Assembly: GCF_024055725.1 (NCBI RefSeq)
Contig: NZ_JAMXMX010000004.1
Location: forward strand, 1 to 64,000
Reading direction: 5' to 3'
Source: Actinoallomurus spadix
GTDB lineage: Bacteria > Actinomycetota > Actinomycetes > Streptosporangiales > Streptosporangiaceae
DNA length: 64,000 nt
Position 1 is the first letter of the stretch. Each line of letters begins with the position of its first letter. The notes below the pieces were generated by a model. That model had not been told where the DNA came from. It did no database searches and saw nothing but the letters and a program-made list of their open reading frames with translations. The translations under genes and the position numbers were made by a program. Below, one piece after another: positions 49,942 through 58,772 of this stretch.

Positions 49942-51090
49942 TCAGCGCTTCTTCTTGCCGCTGGGCCGTCCCTTGGACCCGCCCCGGCGCGGCTGTTGCC
50001 GCGGACCATTCTGCACGACCCGGACACCGGCCCCGACAGAAGATGCCTCCGCCTCGTCCGGGACGTCGTCCTGCGGGAGTTCGGCGACCTCGACCTCGGG
50101 CTTGGCCTTGCGCTTGGCGCTGTTGGCCTTGGCAGCGACCCGCTTGGCCAGCGTCCGGTACTTCTCCTGCCGCTCCTGCAGGTCGGCCACGATCGGCGTG
50201 GCGATGCAGATCGAGGAGTACGCGCCGGCCAGCATGCCGACGAACAGGACCAGGGCCAGGTCCTTCAGCGTGCCGGCGCCGAGCACGCCGGCGCCGATGA
50301 ACAGCAGGCCCGCGACCGGCAGCAGCGCGATGATCGAGGTGTTGATCGACCGGACCAGGGTCTGGTTGACCGCGAGGTTCGCCGCCTGGCTGTAGGTCAT
50401 GGTGTTCGAGGTGGTCAGTGAGCGCGTGTTCTCCCGGACCTTGTCGAACACGACGACCGTGTCGTACAGGGAGTAGCCGAGGATGGTCAGCAGGCCGACC
50501 ACCGAGGACGGCGTCACCTCGAACTGCACGAGGGAGTAGACGCCGACCGTGATGAGGATGTCGTGCGCCAGCGCGATGATCGCGGCGACCGCCATCCGCC
50601 ACTCGAACGCGATCGACAGGTAGATGACGATCGCGACGATGAAGATCAGCAGGCCCTCGAGGGCCTTCTGCGAGATGTCCTTACCCCAGCTCGCGCCGAC
50701 GCTCTGCGGGCTGACGTCGTCGGCCTTGGCCAGGTGCAGCCGCTGCTGCACGGAGTCCTGGACCTTGGTGACGTCCGTGGAGCTCAGGCTCTCGGTCTGG
50801 ACCCGCCAGCCGGTGCCGGTCTTCTGGACGATGGGGTCCTCCTTGACGACCCCGGAGTCCTTGACCGCCGCGCGGGCGTCGGAGGTCGTGACCCCCGGCT
50901 TCGTCGGGAACTGGAAGACCGTGCCGCCCTTGAACTCGACGCCGAAGTTCAGGCCGAGGGTGAGCAGCGAAACGACGCTGACGACCAGGATCAGCCCGGA
51001 GACGGCGTACCAGGTCTTCTGCCGCCCGACGAAGTCGAGCGAGATCTCGCCGCGGTGCAGGCGAGCACCGATGTTGCCCAGGCGTGACAT
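49942..51090 (-). CDS. secF: Protein translocase subunit SecF
   Basis: SecF works with SecD to pull exported proteins out of SecYEG using the proton gradient. The 382-residue protein has helix 1 (about 28-48) followed by LGLNFGVEFKGGTVFQFP, a small external domain, and five helices with TPSSVVGLLTILGYSLYDTVVVFDKVREN. The C-terminal 90 residues are basic and acidic low-complexity sequence ending SGKKKR. It starts five bases after secD. Confidence 0.97.
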   Translation of the reverse strand: MSRLGNIGARLHRGEISLDFVGRQKTWYAVSGLILVVSVVSLLTLGLNFGVEFKGGTVFQFPTKPGVTTSDARAAVKDSGVVKEDPIVQKTGTGWRVQTESLSSTDVTKVQDSVQQRLHLAKADDVSPQSVGASWGKDISQKALEGLLIFIVAIVIYLSIAFEWRMAVAAIIALAHDILITVGVYSLVQFEVTPSSVVGLLTILGYSLYDTVVVFDKVRENTRSLTTSNTMTYSQAANLAVNQTLVRSINTSIIALLPVAGLLFIGAGVLGAGTLKDLALVLFVGMLAGAYSSICIATPIVADLQERQEKYRTLAKRVAAKANSAKRKAKPEVEVAELPQDDVPDEAEASSVGAGVRVVQNGPRQQPRRGGSKGRPSGKKKR

Positions 51091-51095
51091 CAGGC

Positions 51096-52934
51096 TCAGG
51101 CCTCCTTCGTGCCGACGGGACGGTTGGGTACGCGCTTGGTCATGCCCAGCGTCCTCGGGTCGAGGCCGGAGAAGCGGTGGCCCCGGCCGAAGAACTTCGT
51201 GCGGGCCAGCAGCGTGACCAGCGGCTTGGTGAAGAAGAACACCACGACCACGTCGATCAGTGTGGTGAGGCCGAGGGTGAAGGCGAAGCCCTTCACGCCG
51301 CCGATGGCGAACCAGTACAGCAGCAGCGCGGCGATGAACGACACCGCGTCCGCCACGATGATGGTGCGCCGGGCGCGGACCCAGCCCCGTTCGACGGCGG
51401 TGCGGAGGGTGCGGCCCTCACGAACCTCGTCCCGCAGCCGTTCGAAGAAGACGACGAAGGAGTCGGCGGTGATGCCGACCGCCACGATGGCACCGGCGAT
51501 GCCGGCCAGGGACATCCGGAAGTTGATGAACTTCCCGAGCAGCACGACCGCCTCGTACGTGAAGATCGTGGCGACCGCCAGGCTGGAGATCGCGACGAGG
51601 CCCAGGCCCCGGTAGTAGAAGAGGCAGTAGAGCACGACCAGGCCCAGGCCGATCGCGCCCGCGACCAGGCCGGCGGTGAGCTGGTCCTTGCCGAGGGTGG
51701 CCGAGACCGACTCGATCGAGCTCTGCTTGAACTTCAGCGGCAGCGCGCCGTACTTCAGGACGTTGGCCAGGTCGGTGGCGTCCTCCTGGTTGAACTGGCC
51801 CTCGATCTGCGCGTTGCCCGACGTGATCGCCTCCTTGACGCCCGGCCAGGAGTAGACCGTGCCGTCGAGGACGATGGCGAAGTGGTTGCGGGTGTTGTTC
51901 TCCCCGAGCGCAGCCGCCTGCTGGGTGAAGGTGGCGAACGCCTTGGTCGCGGAGCCGTTCATGTCGAGGCTGACGACCCACTGCATCCGGCCGTTCTGGG
52001 GGTCCGGCGGCATGGCCTGCGCCTTGGTGATCTGCTCACCGGAGATCTTCGCCGGGCTCAGGATGAACTTGTAGTCGACCTTGTGGGTCTTGGGGTCGGG
52101 CTTGGCGCACACCGCGGCCTGCTTGGCCGGGTCCAGCGTCCTGCCCTGGCCGATGTCGTTACCGACGCAGGTGAGCTTGTCGAACTGCGCCTTGACGGCC
52201 GGGTCGACACCGGAGAAGTCCTCGCCGGTCGACTGCTGCTGCTGTTGCTGCTGCTGAAGCTGCTGCTGCAACTGCTGGAGCTGCTGCGGAGTGAGCGACT
52301 GGGAGGCACTCGGGCTGGCCGAGGCCTTCGCGGACGCGGACGGCTTCGGCGTCGCGGACGCCTTGGTGAGGGCCTGCGCCAGCGCACGGCCCTTCGGCGT
52401 CGCACTGGCCGACGCCGAAGGGCTCGCGCTGCCGGATGCCTTGGCGCTCGCGCTGCCCGACGGCTTGGCGGAGGGGCTCGCCCCGCCCTTGGTCTTGCCG
52501 GTGCTCGTCGGGCTGGGGGCCGGGGCCGGCGCCTGCTGCGTGACGCCGACCGGCGCGGCGACGAGGACCTGGCGGAACTCGAGCTTCGCCGTGGTCCCGA
52601 TGGTCTTGACGACCCGCTCCTGGCCCTGACCCGGCACCTGGACGACGATGACGTTGTTGCCCTGCTTGGTCACCTCGGCCTCGGAGACGCCCAGGCCGTT
52701 CACGCGCTCACGCATGATCTTGATCGCCTGGCCCATCTCGGAGTCACCGATCTTGGCGCCGGGCTTCGTGGGCTCCGCGGTGAGCGTCACCGTGGTGCCG
52801 CCTGCCAGGTCGAGGGCCAGTTTGGGCTTCTTCTGGCCCTGCCAGAACATCAGGCCCACCAGGGCTACGGCTATCGCGAGCAGCGCGAGGAGTACGCGCC
52901 CTGGTTTTGCGGTGTTTCTGCTAGGCGGAGCCAC
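51096..52934 (-). CDS. secD: Protein translocase subunit SecD with a long low-complexity insertion
   Basis: SecD, 612 residues, has helix 1 (about 13-30), LDLAGGTTVTLTA near 41, the external P1 domain and five C-terminal helices with TADSFVVFFERLRDEVREG. Between about residues 135 and 235 an Ala/Ser/Lys/Pro-rich stretch ends in a glutamine run (QQLQQLQQQLQQ and eight further Q). This part lies outside the membrane, inside the P1 region, and is far longer than in SecD of other bacteria. The GTG at 52934 follows yajC by 36 bases. Confidence 0.97.
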   Translation of the reverse strand: MAPPSRNTAKPGRVLLALLAIAVALVGLMFWQGQKKPKLALDLAGGTTVTLTAEPTKPGAKIGDSEMGQAIKIMRERVNGLGVSEAEVTKQGNNVIVVQVPGQGQERVVKTIGTTAKLEFRQVLVAAPVGVTQQAPAPAPSPTSTGKTKGGASPSAKPSGSASAKASGSASPSASASATPKGRALAQALTKASATPKPSASAKASASPSASQSLTPQQLQQLQQQLQQQQQQQQSTGEDFSGVDPAVKAQFDKLTCVGNDIGQGRTLDPAKQAAVCAKPDPKTHKVDYKFILSPAKISGEQITKAQAMPPDPQNGRMQWVVSLDMNGSATKAFATFTQQAAALGENNTRNHFAIVLDGTVYSWPGVKEAITSGNAQIEGQFNQEDATDLANVLKYGALPLKFKQSSIESVSATLGKDQLTAGLVAGAIGLGLVVLYCLFYYRGLGLVAISSLAVATIFTYEAVVLLGKFINFRMSLAGIAGAIVAVGITADSFVVFFERLRDEVREGRTLRTAVERGWVRARRTIIVADAVSFIAALLLYWFAIGGVKGFAFTLGLTTLIDVVVVFFFTKPLVTLLARTKFFGRGHRFSGLDPRTLGMTKRVPNRPVGTKEA

Positions 52935-52970
52935 GGTCGTCTTTCGTCCTTCTGTACGGTCAGGTGCGGG

Positions 52971-53498
52971 TCAGGCCGACGGCTTCTTGCCGGCCTTGTG
53001 CTCGCCGTCCTTCAACGTTTCCGCTGCTGTCTTGTCCTCCGCGACCGTCTTCGCGTCGGTCTTCGGCTCGATGTCGTCCCGCGCGACCTCGGGCTCGTCA
53101 TCGGCCACCGCCTCACCGGCGGTGTGCTCCTGCTCGAGCTCTTCGGTCTCGTCGGCCTCCTCATCCTCTTCCTCATCGGAGGAGTCGTCCAGGACCTGGG
53201 AGACGGCCTGCTTGACGAAGCGGGCCTCGACACCCGGCGCGATCTCCAGGACGATCGCGTCGTCCTCCACGGCCGCGACCGTCGCGAGGAGACCGGCGGT
53301 CGTCATGACCCGCTGGCCGGGCACGATCTGGTTCTGAAGCTGGGCCTGCTGCTGCTGCCGCCTGCGCTGCGGACGGATCAGCAGGAAATAGAAGACCACG
53401 ACGATGAGGATCAGGGGAAGCAGCGACATCAGCGGGTTGCCGCCGCTCTTCGCCGCAGCGACGTGAGTGAGCGCTGTAAGTGGTGTGTTGCCCGTCAC
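52971..53498 (-). CDS. yajC: Preprotein translocase subunit YajC with acidic tail
   Basis: YajC associates with SecDF. The 175-residue protein has one membrane helix (about 24-41, MSLLPLILIVVVFYFLLIRP), the conserved basic QRRRQQQQAQLQNQIVPGQRVMT segment, and a small domain to about residue 100. The last 75 residues are an acidic Glu/Asp/Thr/Ala tail absent from short YajC proteins. The start is GTG at 53498. It heads yajC-secD-secF. Confidence 0.94.
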   Translation of the reverse strand: MTGNTPLTALTHVAAAKSGGNPLMSLLPLILIVVVFYFLLIRPQRRRQQQQAQLQNQIVPGQRVMTTAGLLATVAAVEDDAIVLEIAPGVEARFVKQAVSQVLDDSSDEEEDEEADETEELEQEHTAGEAVADDEPEVARDDIEPKTDAKTVAEDKTAAETLKDGEHKAGKKPSA

Positions 53499-53655
53499 CG
53501 GGGCATCCTTCCGATATGAGTGATGAGCCCGCCGTCGACCCGTTCGCGCCGCGAACGGCGTGCCATCTGCTGACGGCGGCCAAGCTCCGGAGTGTAAAGG
53601 AGTATCTGAAACCCCGGCAATGACGGGACGAACCCGCGCACCGAGAAGTTCCGCG

Positions 53656-54693
53656 TCACTCCTCCGCTACCTCGAAAAGCGTACCCGCCGCCGTGGGCGG
53701 CGGAGCGAGACCGAGATGGCGCCAGGCGGCCGGTGTCGCGATCCGCCCCCGCGGGGTGCGGGCGATGAGCCCCTTGCGCACCAGGAAGGGCTCGGCCACG
53801 ACCTCGACGGTCTCCGGCTCCTCCCCCACGGCGACGGCGAGCGTCGACAGGCCGACGGGGCCGCCGCCGAACTTCGTCAGCAGCGCCTCCAGCACCGACC
53901 TGTCGAGCCGGTCCAGGCCGTCGGCGTCGACTTCGTACAGCGTGAGGGCCTGCCGCGCGACCTCCTCGGTGATCACGCCGTCGGCGCGCACCTCGGCGTA
54001 GTCGCGGACCCGCCGCAGCAGCCGGTTGGCGATCCGGGGCGTGCCCCGGGCGCGCCGGGCGATCTCGGCGGCGCCCGCCTCGTCCATCTCCACGTCGAGG
54101 AGCCGGGCCGACCGGTTGATGATCTTTTCCAGGTCGGCCGGCTCGTAGAAGTCCATGTGCGCGACGAACCCGAACCGGTCGCGCAGCGGCGCGGGCAGCA
54201 GCCCGGCGCGCGTCGTGGCCCCCACCAGGGTGAACGGCGGGATGTCGAGCGGGATCGCGGTCGCGCCCGGGCCCTTGCCGACCACGACGTCGACCCGGAA
54301 GTCCTCCATCGCGACGTACAGCATCTCCTCGGCCGGCCGGGCCATCCGGTGGATCTCGTCGAGGAACAGCACCTCGCCCTCGGAGAGGGTGGACAGCACC
54401 GCGGCGAGGTCGCCCGCGCGCTCGATCGCCGGGCCGGAGGAGATCCGCAGCGGCGCGCCGAGCTCGCTCGCGATGATCATCGCGAGGGTGGTCTTGCCGA
54501 GGCCGGGCGGCCCGGACATCAGCAGGTGATCCGGCGCGCGGCCGCGCCGCAGGGCGCTGTGCAGGACGAGCGACAACTGCTCGCGCACCCGCGCCTGGCC
54601 GATGAACTCGTCCAGGCGCTTGGGCCGCAGCGCCGCCTCGATGACCTTGTCGTCGCCGTCGGCCATCGGCGAGACGAAACGCTCGTCGCTCAT
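53656..54693 (-). CDS. ruvB: Holliday junction branch-migration ATPase RuvB
   Basis: RuvB drives branch migration on Holliday junctions. The 345-residue AAA+ protein has the Walker A motif [12 protein letters not shown] near residue 60, Walker [12 protein letters not shown] near 106, GATTRAGLL (sensor 1) near 158 and the C-terminal winged helix with [15 protein letters not shown]. It starts 34 bases after ruvA and is 157 bases before yajC. Confidence 0.98.
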   Translation of the reverse strand: MSDERFVSPMADGDDKVIEAALRPKRLDEFIGQARVREQLSLVLHSALRRGRAPDHLLMSGPPGLGKTTLAMIIASELGAPLRISSGPAIERAGDLAAVLSTLSEGEVLFLDEIHRMARPAEEMLYVAMEDFRVDVVVGKGPGATAIPLDIPPFTLVGATTRAGLLPAPLRDRFGFVAHMDFYEPADLEKIINRSARLLDVEMDEAGAAEIARRARGTPRIANRLLRRVRDYAEVRADGVITEEVARQALTLYEVDADGLDRLDRSVLEALLTKFGGGPVGLSTLAVAVGEEPETVEVVAEPFLVRKGLIARTPRGRIATPAAWRHLGLAPPPTAAGTLFEVAEE

Positions 54694-54727
54694 GCGCCCG
54701 CTCCCCTGCCGGCGCGCGGGTCCAGGG

Positions 54728-55330
54728 TCATCGGCTCAGCCTTCGCATGGCCATCTTGAGCAGCGTGGGGAGATCCGGGGTGTCCTGGCCGTCGATCTCG
54801 GCGGCCACCGCGTCGACGGCGGCGTCGGCCTCCTTGCCGGACCAGCCGAGGTTCGTGAGCCCGGCGTGCACCTGGTCGCGCCACGGCACGGCGCGGGTCA
54901 CCGGGACGGGCGCGTCCAGGCCGTCGGTGGGCATGCCGAGGCGGTCCTTCAGCTCCAGAACGATGCGCTGGGCGCCCTTCTTGCCGATCCCCGGGACCTT
55001 GGTGAGGGCGTTCACGTCCTCGGTCGCGACGGCGCGGCGCAGGGCGTTCGGCGGGTGGACGGCGAGCATGGCCAGCGCCAGCCGGGGACCGACGCCGCTC
55101 GCGGTCTGCAGCAGCTCGAAGGTCGTGCGCTCGTCGTCGTCGGCGAAGCCGTACAGCGTGAGGGAGTCCTCGCGGACGATCAGTGAGGTGGGGACGTGCG
55201 CCTGGTCGCCGACGCGCAGTCCGGCCAGCGTGGCCGGGGTGCACTGGACGGACAGGCCGACGCCGCCGACGTCGATCACGGCGCCGTCCGGTCCCGCGCC
55301 GGCGACCTTTCCGCTGACGAAAGCGATCAC
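54728..55330 (-). CDS. ruvA: Holliday junction-binding protein RuvA
   Basis: RuvA, 200 residues, tetramerises on four-way junctions and loads RuvB. It has an N-terminal OB fold (1-65; [16 protein letters not shown] follows), two helix-hairpin-helix motifs ([14 protein letters not shown] and [19 protein letters not shown]) and the RuvB-binding C-domain (151-200). The GTG at 55330 lies 94 bases after ruvC. Confidence 0.97.
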   Translation of the reverse strand: MIAFVSGKVAGAGPDGAVIDVGGVGLSVQCTPATLAGLRVGDQAHVPTSLIVREDSLTLYGFADDDERTTFELLQTASGVGPRLALAMLAVHPPNALRRAVATEDVNALTKVPGIGKKGAQRIVLELKDRLGMPTDGLDAPVPVTRAVPWRDQVHAGLTNLGWSGKEADAAVDAVAAEIDGQDTPDLPTLLKMAMRRLSR

Positions 55331-55424
55331 TGCTCTGTCCCTCCGTGCGCCGCGGGCCGACCGGCCGGGCCTCCGTGCTCACCACGAGCGTCCGTGACCG
55401 CCGGCGGGCGGTCGTCGTCTGCGC

Positions 55425-55949
55425 TCACTTCTCGACTCCGTACCTTCTCATCCTCGCCGTCCGGATGCGCGCCTGAGCACCGCCGCGCCAGACGTGACAG
55501 ATGGCGAGGGCCAGCGCGTCGGCGGCGTCGGCGGGCCGCGGGGGCGTGTCCAGCCGCAGCAGCCGCGTGACCATGCTGGTCACCTGGGCCTTGTCCGCCC
55601 GGCCGTTGCCGGTGACGGCGGCCTTGGCCTCGCTCGGCGTGTGCAGGGCCACGGGCAGCCCGCGCCGTGCCCCGCAGACGATCGCGACGGCACCGGCCTG
55701 CGCGGTGCCCATGACGGTCGAGACGTTGTGCTGGCTGAAGACCCGCTCGACCGCCACCGCGTCGGGGCGGAACTCGTCCAGGAGTTTCTCCAGGCCGCGT
55801 TCGAGGCCGACCAGCCGGGTCCCGATGTCGTCGTCGGGGCTGGTGCGGATCACGTCCACGGTGACGAGCCGCAGTTGTGCCCCCGGCGCGCCGTCGACCA
55901 CGCCCACCCCGCACCGGGTCAAGCCGGGGTCGACGCCGAGTACGCGCAC
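55425..55949 (-). CDS. ruvC: Holliday junction resolvase RuvC
   Basis: RuvC, 174 residues, nicks Holliday junctions. The RNase H-like catalytic acids are visible: Asp7 in [12 protein letters not shown], Glu in [10 protein letters not shown] near 68, and the pair in [12 protein letters not shown] near 140. The GTG at 55949 starts the conserved sequence directly. It heads ruvC-ruvA-ruvB. Confidence 0.97.
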   Translation of the reverse strand: MRVLGVDPGLTRCGVGVVDGAPGAQLRLVTVDVIRTSPDDDIGTRLVGLERGLEKLLDEFRPDAVAVERVFSQHNVSTVMGTAQAGAVAIVCGARRGLPVALHTPSEAKAAVTGNGRADKAQVTSMVTRLLRLDTPPRPADAADALALAICHVWRGGAQARIRTARMRRYGVEK

Positions 55950-56047
55950 GACCGCTCCTTCCGTTCCGAACAGGTGTTCGCAGCGAGGCTACTCGCCGCG
56001 TACGACGCCCGCGCCGTCCCCGTCCCGGCGTGTCGCGTGCGGGATCG

Positions 56048-57190
56048 TCAGAAGTAGTCGAGCATGTACGGCGTCCCGCCGAAGGCCACGTCGAGGGTCG
56101 CGTCGGCGGAGGCGTCGCCCTCGGCGAGACCGGAGCGGCGCATGCGGCTCATCGGGACGCCCGCGTAGAGCGCGGCCAGGCCCCGGGCGGACAGGCGGAC
56201 GGCGTCCGCCTCTCCTCCGGCGGGCGTCAGGGCTCCGCGGCCGCCGTCGACGGTCAGCCGCCAGGTGCCGGCGTTGCCCGGCCGGACCTCGTCCGTGATC
56301 GTCAAGGGGATCTCCGCCGACAACGCGCCGGGGAACCCGCGGGCGGCGACGGCCGCGGGCGCGTCGAGGACCCGCAGCATCCACGAGACGCGCTTGACCT
56401 CCTCGTGGGAACGGTCGCGCAGGAGCCAGAAGAGGGGATCGTCCGGAGCGACGCACGCGTACACGCTCCGGGCGACCGACGAGCCGGACCCGACCAGCGC
56501 CCACAGGGCCCGCGCGGTCTCGGCCGATCCGGCCACGCAGCGGTGCACGACCAGGCCCTGGCCGTCCGCGCTCCAGCCGTAGGAGAGGAAGCCGTCCTCG
56601 GCGAGATAGGCGAACACGTCCTCGCCGTCCAGCCGGTCGCGGAACCAGTCCTCGCCCCGGTCGATCGGGCCGGCGTCCCGTGCCTCGGCGTGCAGGCGGC
56701 GCAGCAGGCCGACGATCTCCGGAGCGTCGTCCGGCCCGGCGCGCCGGACCTTCACCGGGCCGGTGGCGAGCGTGCGGAGCGCCTCGGTCGAGACCGTGAC
56801 GAAGTGCTGCGCGCCGGCGTGTTCGTACCCGGCGGAGCGGTACACCGGCGCGGTCGCCGGGTACAGCGCCGTGAGCGGCAGGCCGTCCATGAGATCCAGC
56901 AGGCCCCGGGCCAGGCGGCGCCCGACGCCGCGGCCGCGGTCCTCGGGGGCCACGACCACGCCGGCGACGCCGCCCATCGGCACCGGCCGGCCGTGCCACC
57001 ACTGCTCGAACCGGTGAAAGCGGCCGGAGGCGATCAGCCGGCCGCCGTCATAGACGCCGAGCACCCGGCCCTCGCGTACGGCCGTGCGGGTGCGGCGCAG
57101 CCACCTCGCCTGGTCGGTCGGCCCGAACGCCCGGAGATTGACGTCGTACGCGGCGGAGAGGTCCTCGGGGGCGAGCACGCGAATGTCCAC
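56048..57190 (-). CDS. Eis-type GNAT N-acetyltransferase
   Basis: The 380-residue protein resembles Eis of mycobacteria, which acetylates aminoglycosides and lysine residues. It has an N-terminal GNAT domain with the acetyl-CoA loop VVVAPEDRGRGVGRRLARG near residue 80, a second GNAT-like domain, and a C-terminal SCP2-like domain. The chain ends in ...MLDYF; in Eis the free C-terminal carboxylate of phenylalanine acts as catalytic base, and this is kept. Substrate here is unknown. It sits between yebC and ruvC, an unusual place as these are normally adjacent. Confidence 0.88.
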   Translation of the reverse strand: MDIRVLAPEDLSAAYDVNLRAFGPTDQARWLRRTRTAVREGRVLGVYDGGRLIASGRFHRFEQWWHGRPVPMGGVAGVVVAPEDRGRGVGRRLARGLLDLMDGLPLTALYPATAPVYRSAGYEHAGAQHFVTVSTEALRTLATGPVKVRRAGPDDAPEIVGLLRRLHAEARDAGPIDRGEDWFRDRLDGEDVFAYLAEDGFLSYGWSADGQGLVVHRCVAGSAETARALWALVGSGSSVARSVYACVAPDDPLFWLLRDRSHEEVKRVSWMLRVLDAPAAVAARGFPGALSAEIPLTITDEVRPGNAGTWRLTVDGGRGALTPAGGEADAVRLSARGLAALYAGVPMSRMRRSGLAEGDASADATLDVAFGGTPYMLDYF

Positions 57191-57258
57191 GGGGGTACGC
57201 TACGGCATCGCCCGAGACGGCCGCGGGGCCGCCGGAAGACGCTCCGGCGGCCGCCGGA

Positions 57259-58011
57259 TCAGGCCTCGATCTTCTCCATGATCTCGTCGGAGACGTCGAA
57301 GTTCGCGAAGACGTTCTGCACGTCGTCGCTGTCCTCCAGCGCCTCGAGGAGACGGAAGACCTTCTTGGCGTTGTCCTCGTCGACGGGGACGCTGACGCTC
57401 GGCAGGAAGTTCGCCTCGGCGGACTCGTAGTCGACGCCGGCGTCCTGCAGGGCCTTGCGGACCGCCAGGAGGTCACCGGACTCGCAGATCACCTCGAACG
57501 ACTCACCGAGGTCGTTGACCTCCTCGGCGCCCGCGTCGAGCACCGCCAGCATGACGTCGTCCTCGGAGGTGCCCTCCTTGGGCACGATGATGACGCCCTT
57601 GCGGTTGAACAGGTACGACACCGAGCCCGGGTCGGCCAGCGAACCGCCGTTGCGGGTGAGGGCCGTGCGCACGTCGGAGGCGGCGCGATTGCGGTTGTCG
57701 GTGAGGCACTCGATCAGCACGGCCACGCCGCCGGGGGCGTAACCCTCGTACATGATCGTCTGCCAGTCGGCGCCGCCGGCCTCCTCACCCGCGCCGCGCT
57801 TGCGGGCCCGCTCGATGTTGTCGAGCGGCACCGAGTTCTTGCGCGCCTTCTGGATGGCGTCGTAGAGCGTCGGGTTGCCGTCCGGGTCACCTCCACCGGT
57901 CCGGGCGGCCACCTCGATGTTCTTGATGAGCTTGGCGAAAAGCTTGCCCCGCTTGGCGTCGAGGGCGGCTTTCTTATGCTTCGTCGTCGCCCACTTGGAG
58001 TGGCCGCTCAT
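57259..58011 (-). CDS. yebC: YebC/PmpR family protein
   Basis: The 250-residue protein matches the YebC family from its start ([20 protein letters not shown]). Homologues were annotated as transcription regulators and more recently linked to relief of ribosome stalling at proline stretches. The ATG overlaps the pdxT stop in an ATGA junction. Confidence 0.97.
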   Translation of the reverse strand: MSGHSKWATTKHKKAALDAKRGKLFAKLIKNIEVAARTGGGDPDGNPTLYDAIQKARKNSVPLDNIERARKRGAGEEAGGADWQTIMYEGYAPGGVAVLIECLTDNRNRAASDVRTALTRNGGSLADPGSVSYLFNRKGVIIVPKEGTSEDDVMLAVLDAGAEEVNDLGESFEVICESGDLLAVRKALQDAGVDYESAEANFLPSVSVPVDEDNAKKVFRLLEALEDSDDVQNVFANFDVSDEIMEKIEA

Positions 58012-58613
58012 TGCGTTCCCTTCACCATGTCGAGGAAGAGCCGGTGGATCCGCGCGTCGCCGGTGAGCTCCGGATGGAATGACGTCGCGAGCAAGTGTCC
58101 CTGCCGGACCGCAACGATCCTACCGGCGGCGTCCCCGGACTCCGCACGTCCGAGGACCTCGGCGTCGCCGCCGACCGACTCCACCCACGGGGCCCGGATG
58201 AACACCGCGTGGTACGGCGCGTCGAGGCCCGTCACGTGGATGTCCTCCTCGAAGGAGTCGACCTGGCGGCCGAACGCGTTCCGGCGCACGAGCATGTCGA
58301 TGCCGCCGATGGTCTCCTGACCCTCGGCGCCGTCGGAGATCCGGTCGGCCAGCATGATCATGCCGGCGCACGAGCCGTAGGCCGGCATGCCCTGCTCGAT
58401 CCGTTTGCGCAGCGGCTCCAGCAGCTCGAAGGTGCGCGCGAGCCGCCACATCGTGGTGGACTCCCCGCCGGGGATGACGATGGCGTCGACGCGCTCGAGC
58501 TCCTCCGGACGGCGTACGGACTCCGTCGAGGCACCGCAGGACTCCAGCGCACGCCGGTGCTCACGGACGTCGCCCTGCAGCGCGAGCACGCCGATCGTCG
58601 GGACAGCAGCCAC
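58008..58613 (-). CDS. pdxT: Pyridoxal 5'-phosphate synthase glutaminase subunit PdxT
   Basis: PdxT releases ammonia from glutamine for PdxS. The 201-residue class I amidotransferase has the catalytic cysteine in [10 protein letters not shown] near residue 81 and the His-Glu pair in [10 protein letters not shown] near 179. [13 protein letters not shown] and [14 protein letters not shown] are family marks. The start is GTG 58613. Unlike the usual adjacent pdxS-pdxT pair, two other genes lie between them here. Confidence 0.96.
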   Translation of the reverse strand: MAAVPTIGVLALQGDVREHRRALESCGASTESVRRPEELERVDAIVIPGGESTTMWRLARTFELLEPLRKRIEQGMPAYGSCAGMIMLADRISDGAEGQETIGGIDMLVRRNAFGRQVDSFEEDIHVTGLDAPYHAVFIRAPWVESVGGDAEVLGRAESGDAAGRIVAVRQGHLLATSFHPELTGDARIHRLFLDMVKGTQ

Positions 58614-58702
58614 GAATCAGCCCTTCAGAATGAGATGTACGGACAATGAGCCTAGTGCCTGTCATAACAACGGCAGCAGGGAGTGATCTTCCCCGCTCGC
58701 CC

Positions 58703-58772
58703 GGACCTCGGCGGCTCGCCTTCGCCTTGACGGCTCGTCTGGACCTCGGCGGCTCGCCTATGCCTTGACGGC
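58703..58772. repeat. 38-bp tandem duplication of the 3' end of the XRE-TPR gene
   Basis: A 32-base segment at 58703-58734 matches 58741-58772 at 30 positions. The second copy contains the last codons and the TAG stop of the XRE gene (58758-58760); in the first copy the stop triplet is changed. The period is 38 bases. Confidence 0.8.

Noticed and set aside
52228-52290. CAG/CTG repeat as a stand-alone microsatellite
   Set aside because: It is in frame within secD and encodes the glutamine run, so it is described with that gene.
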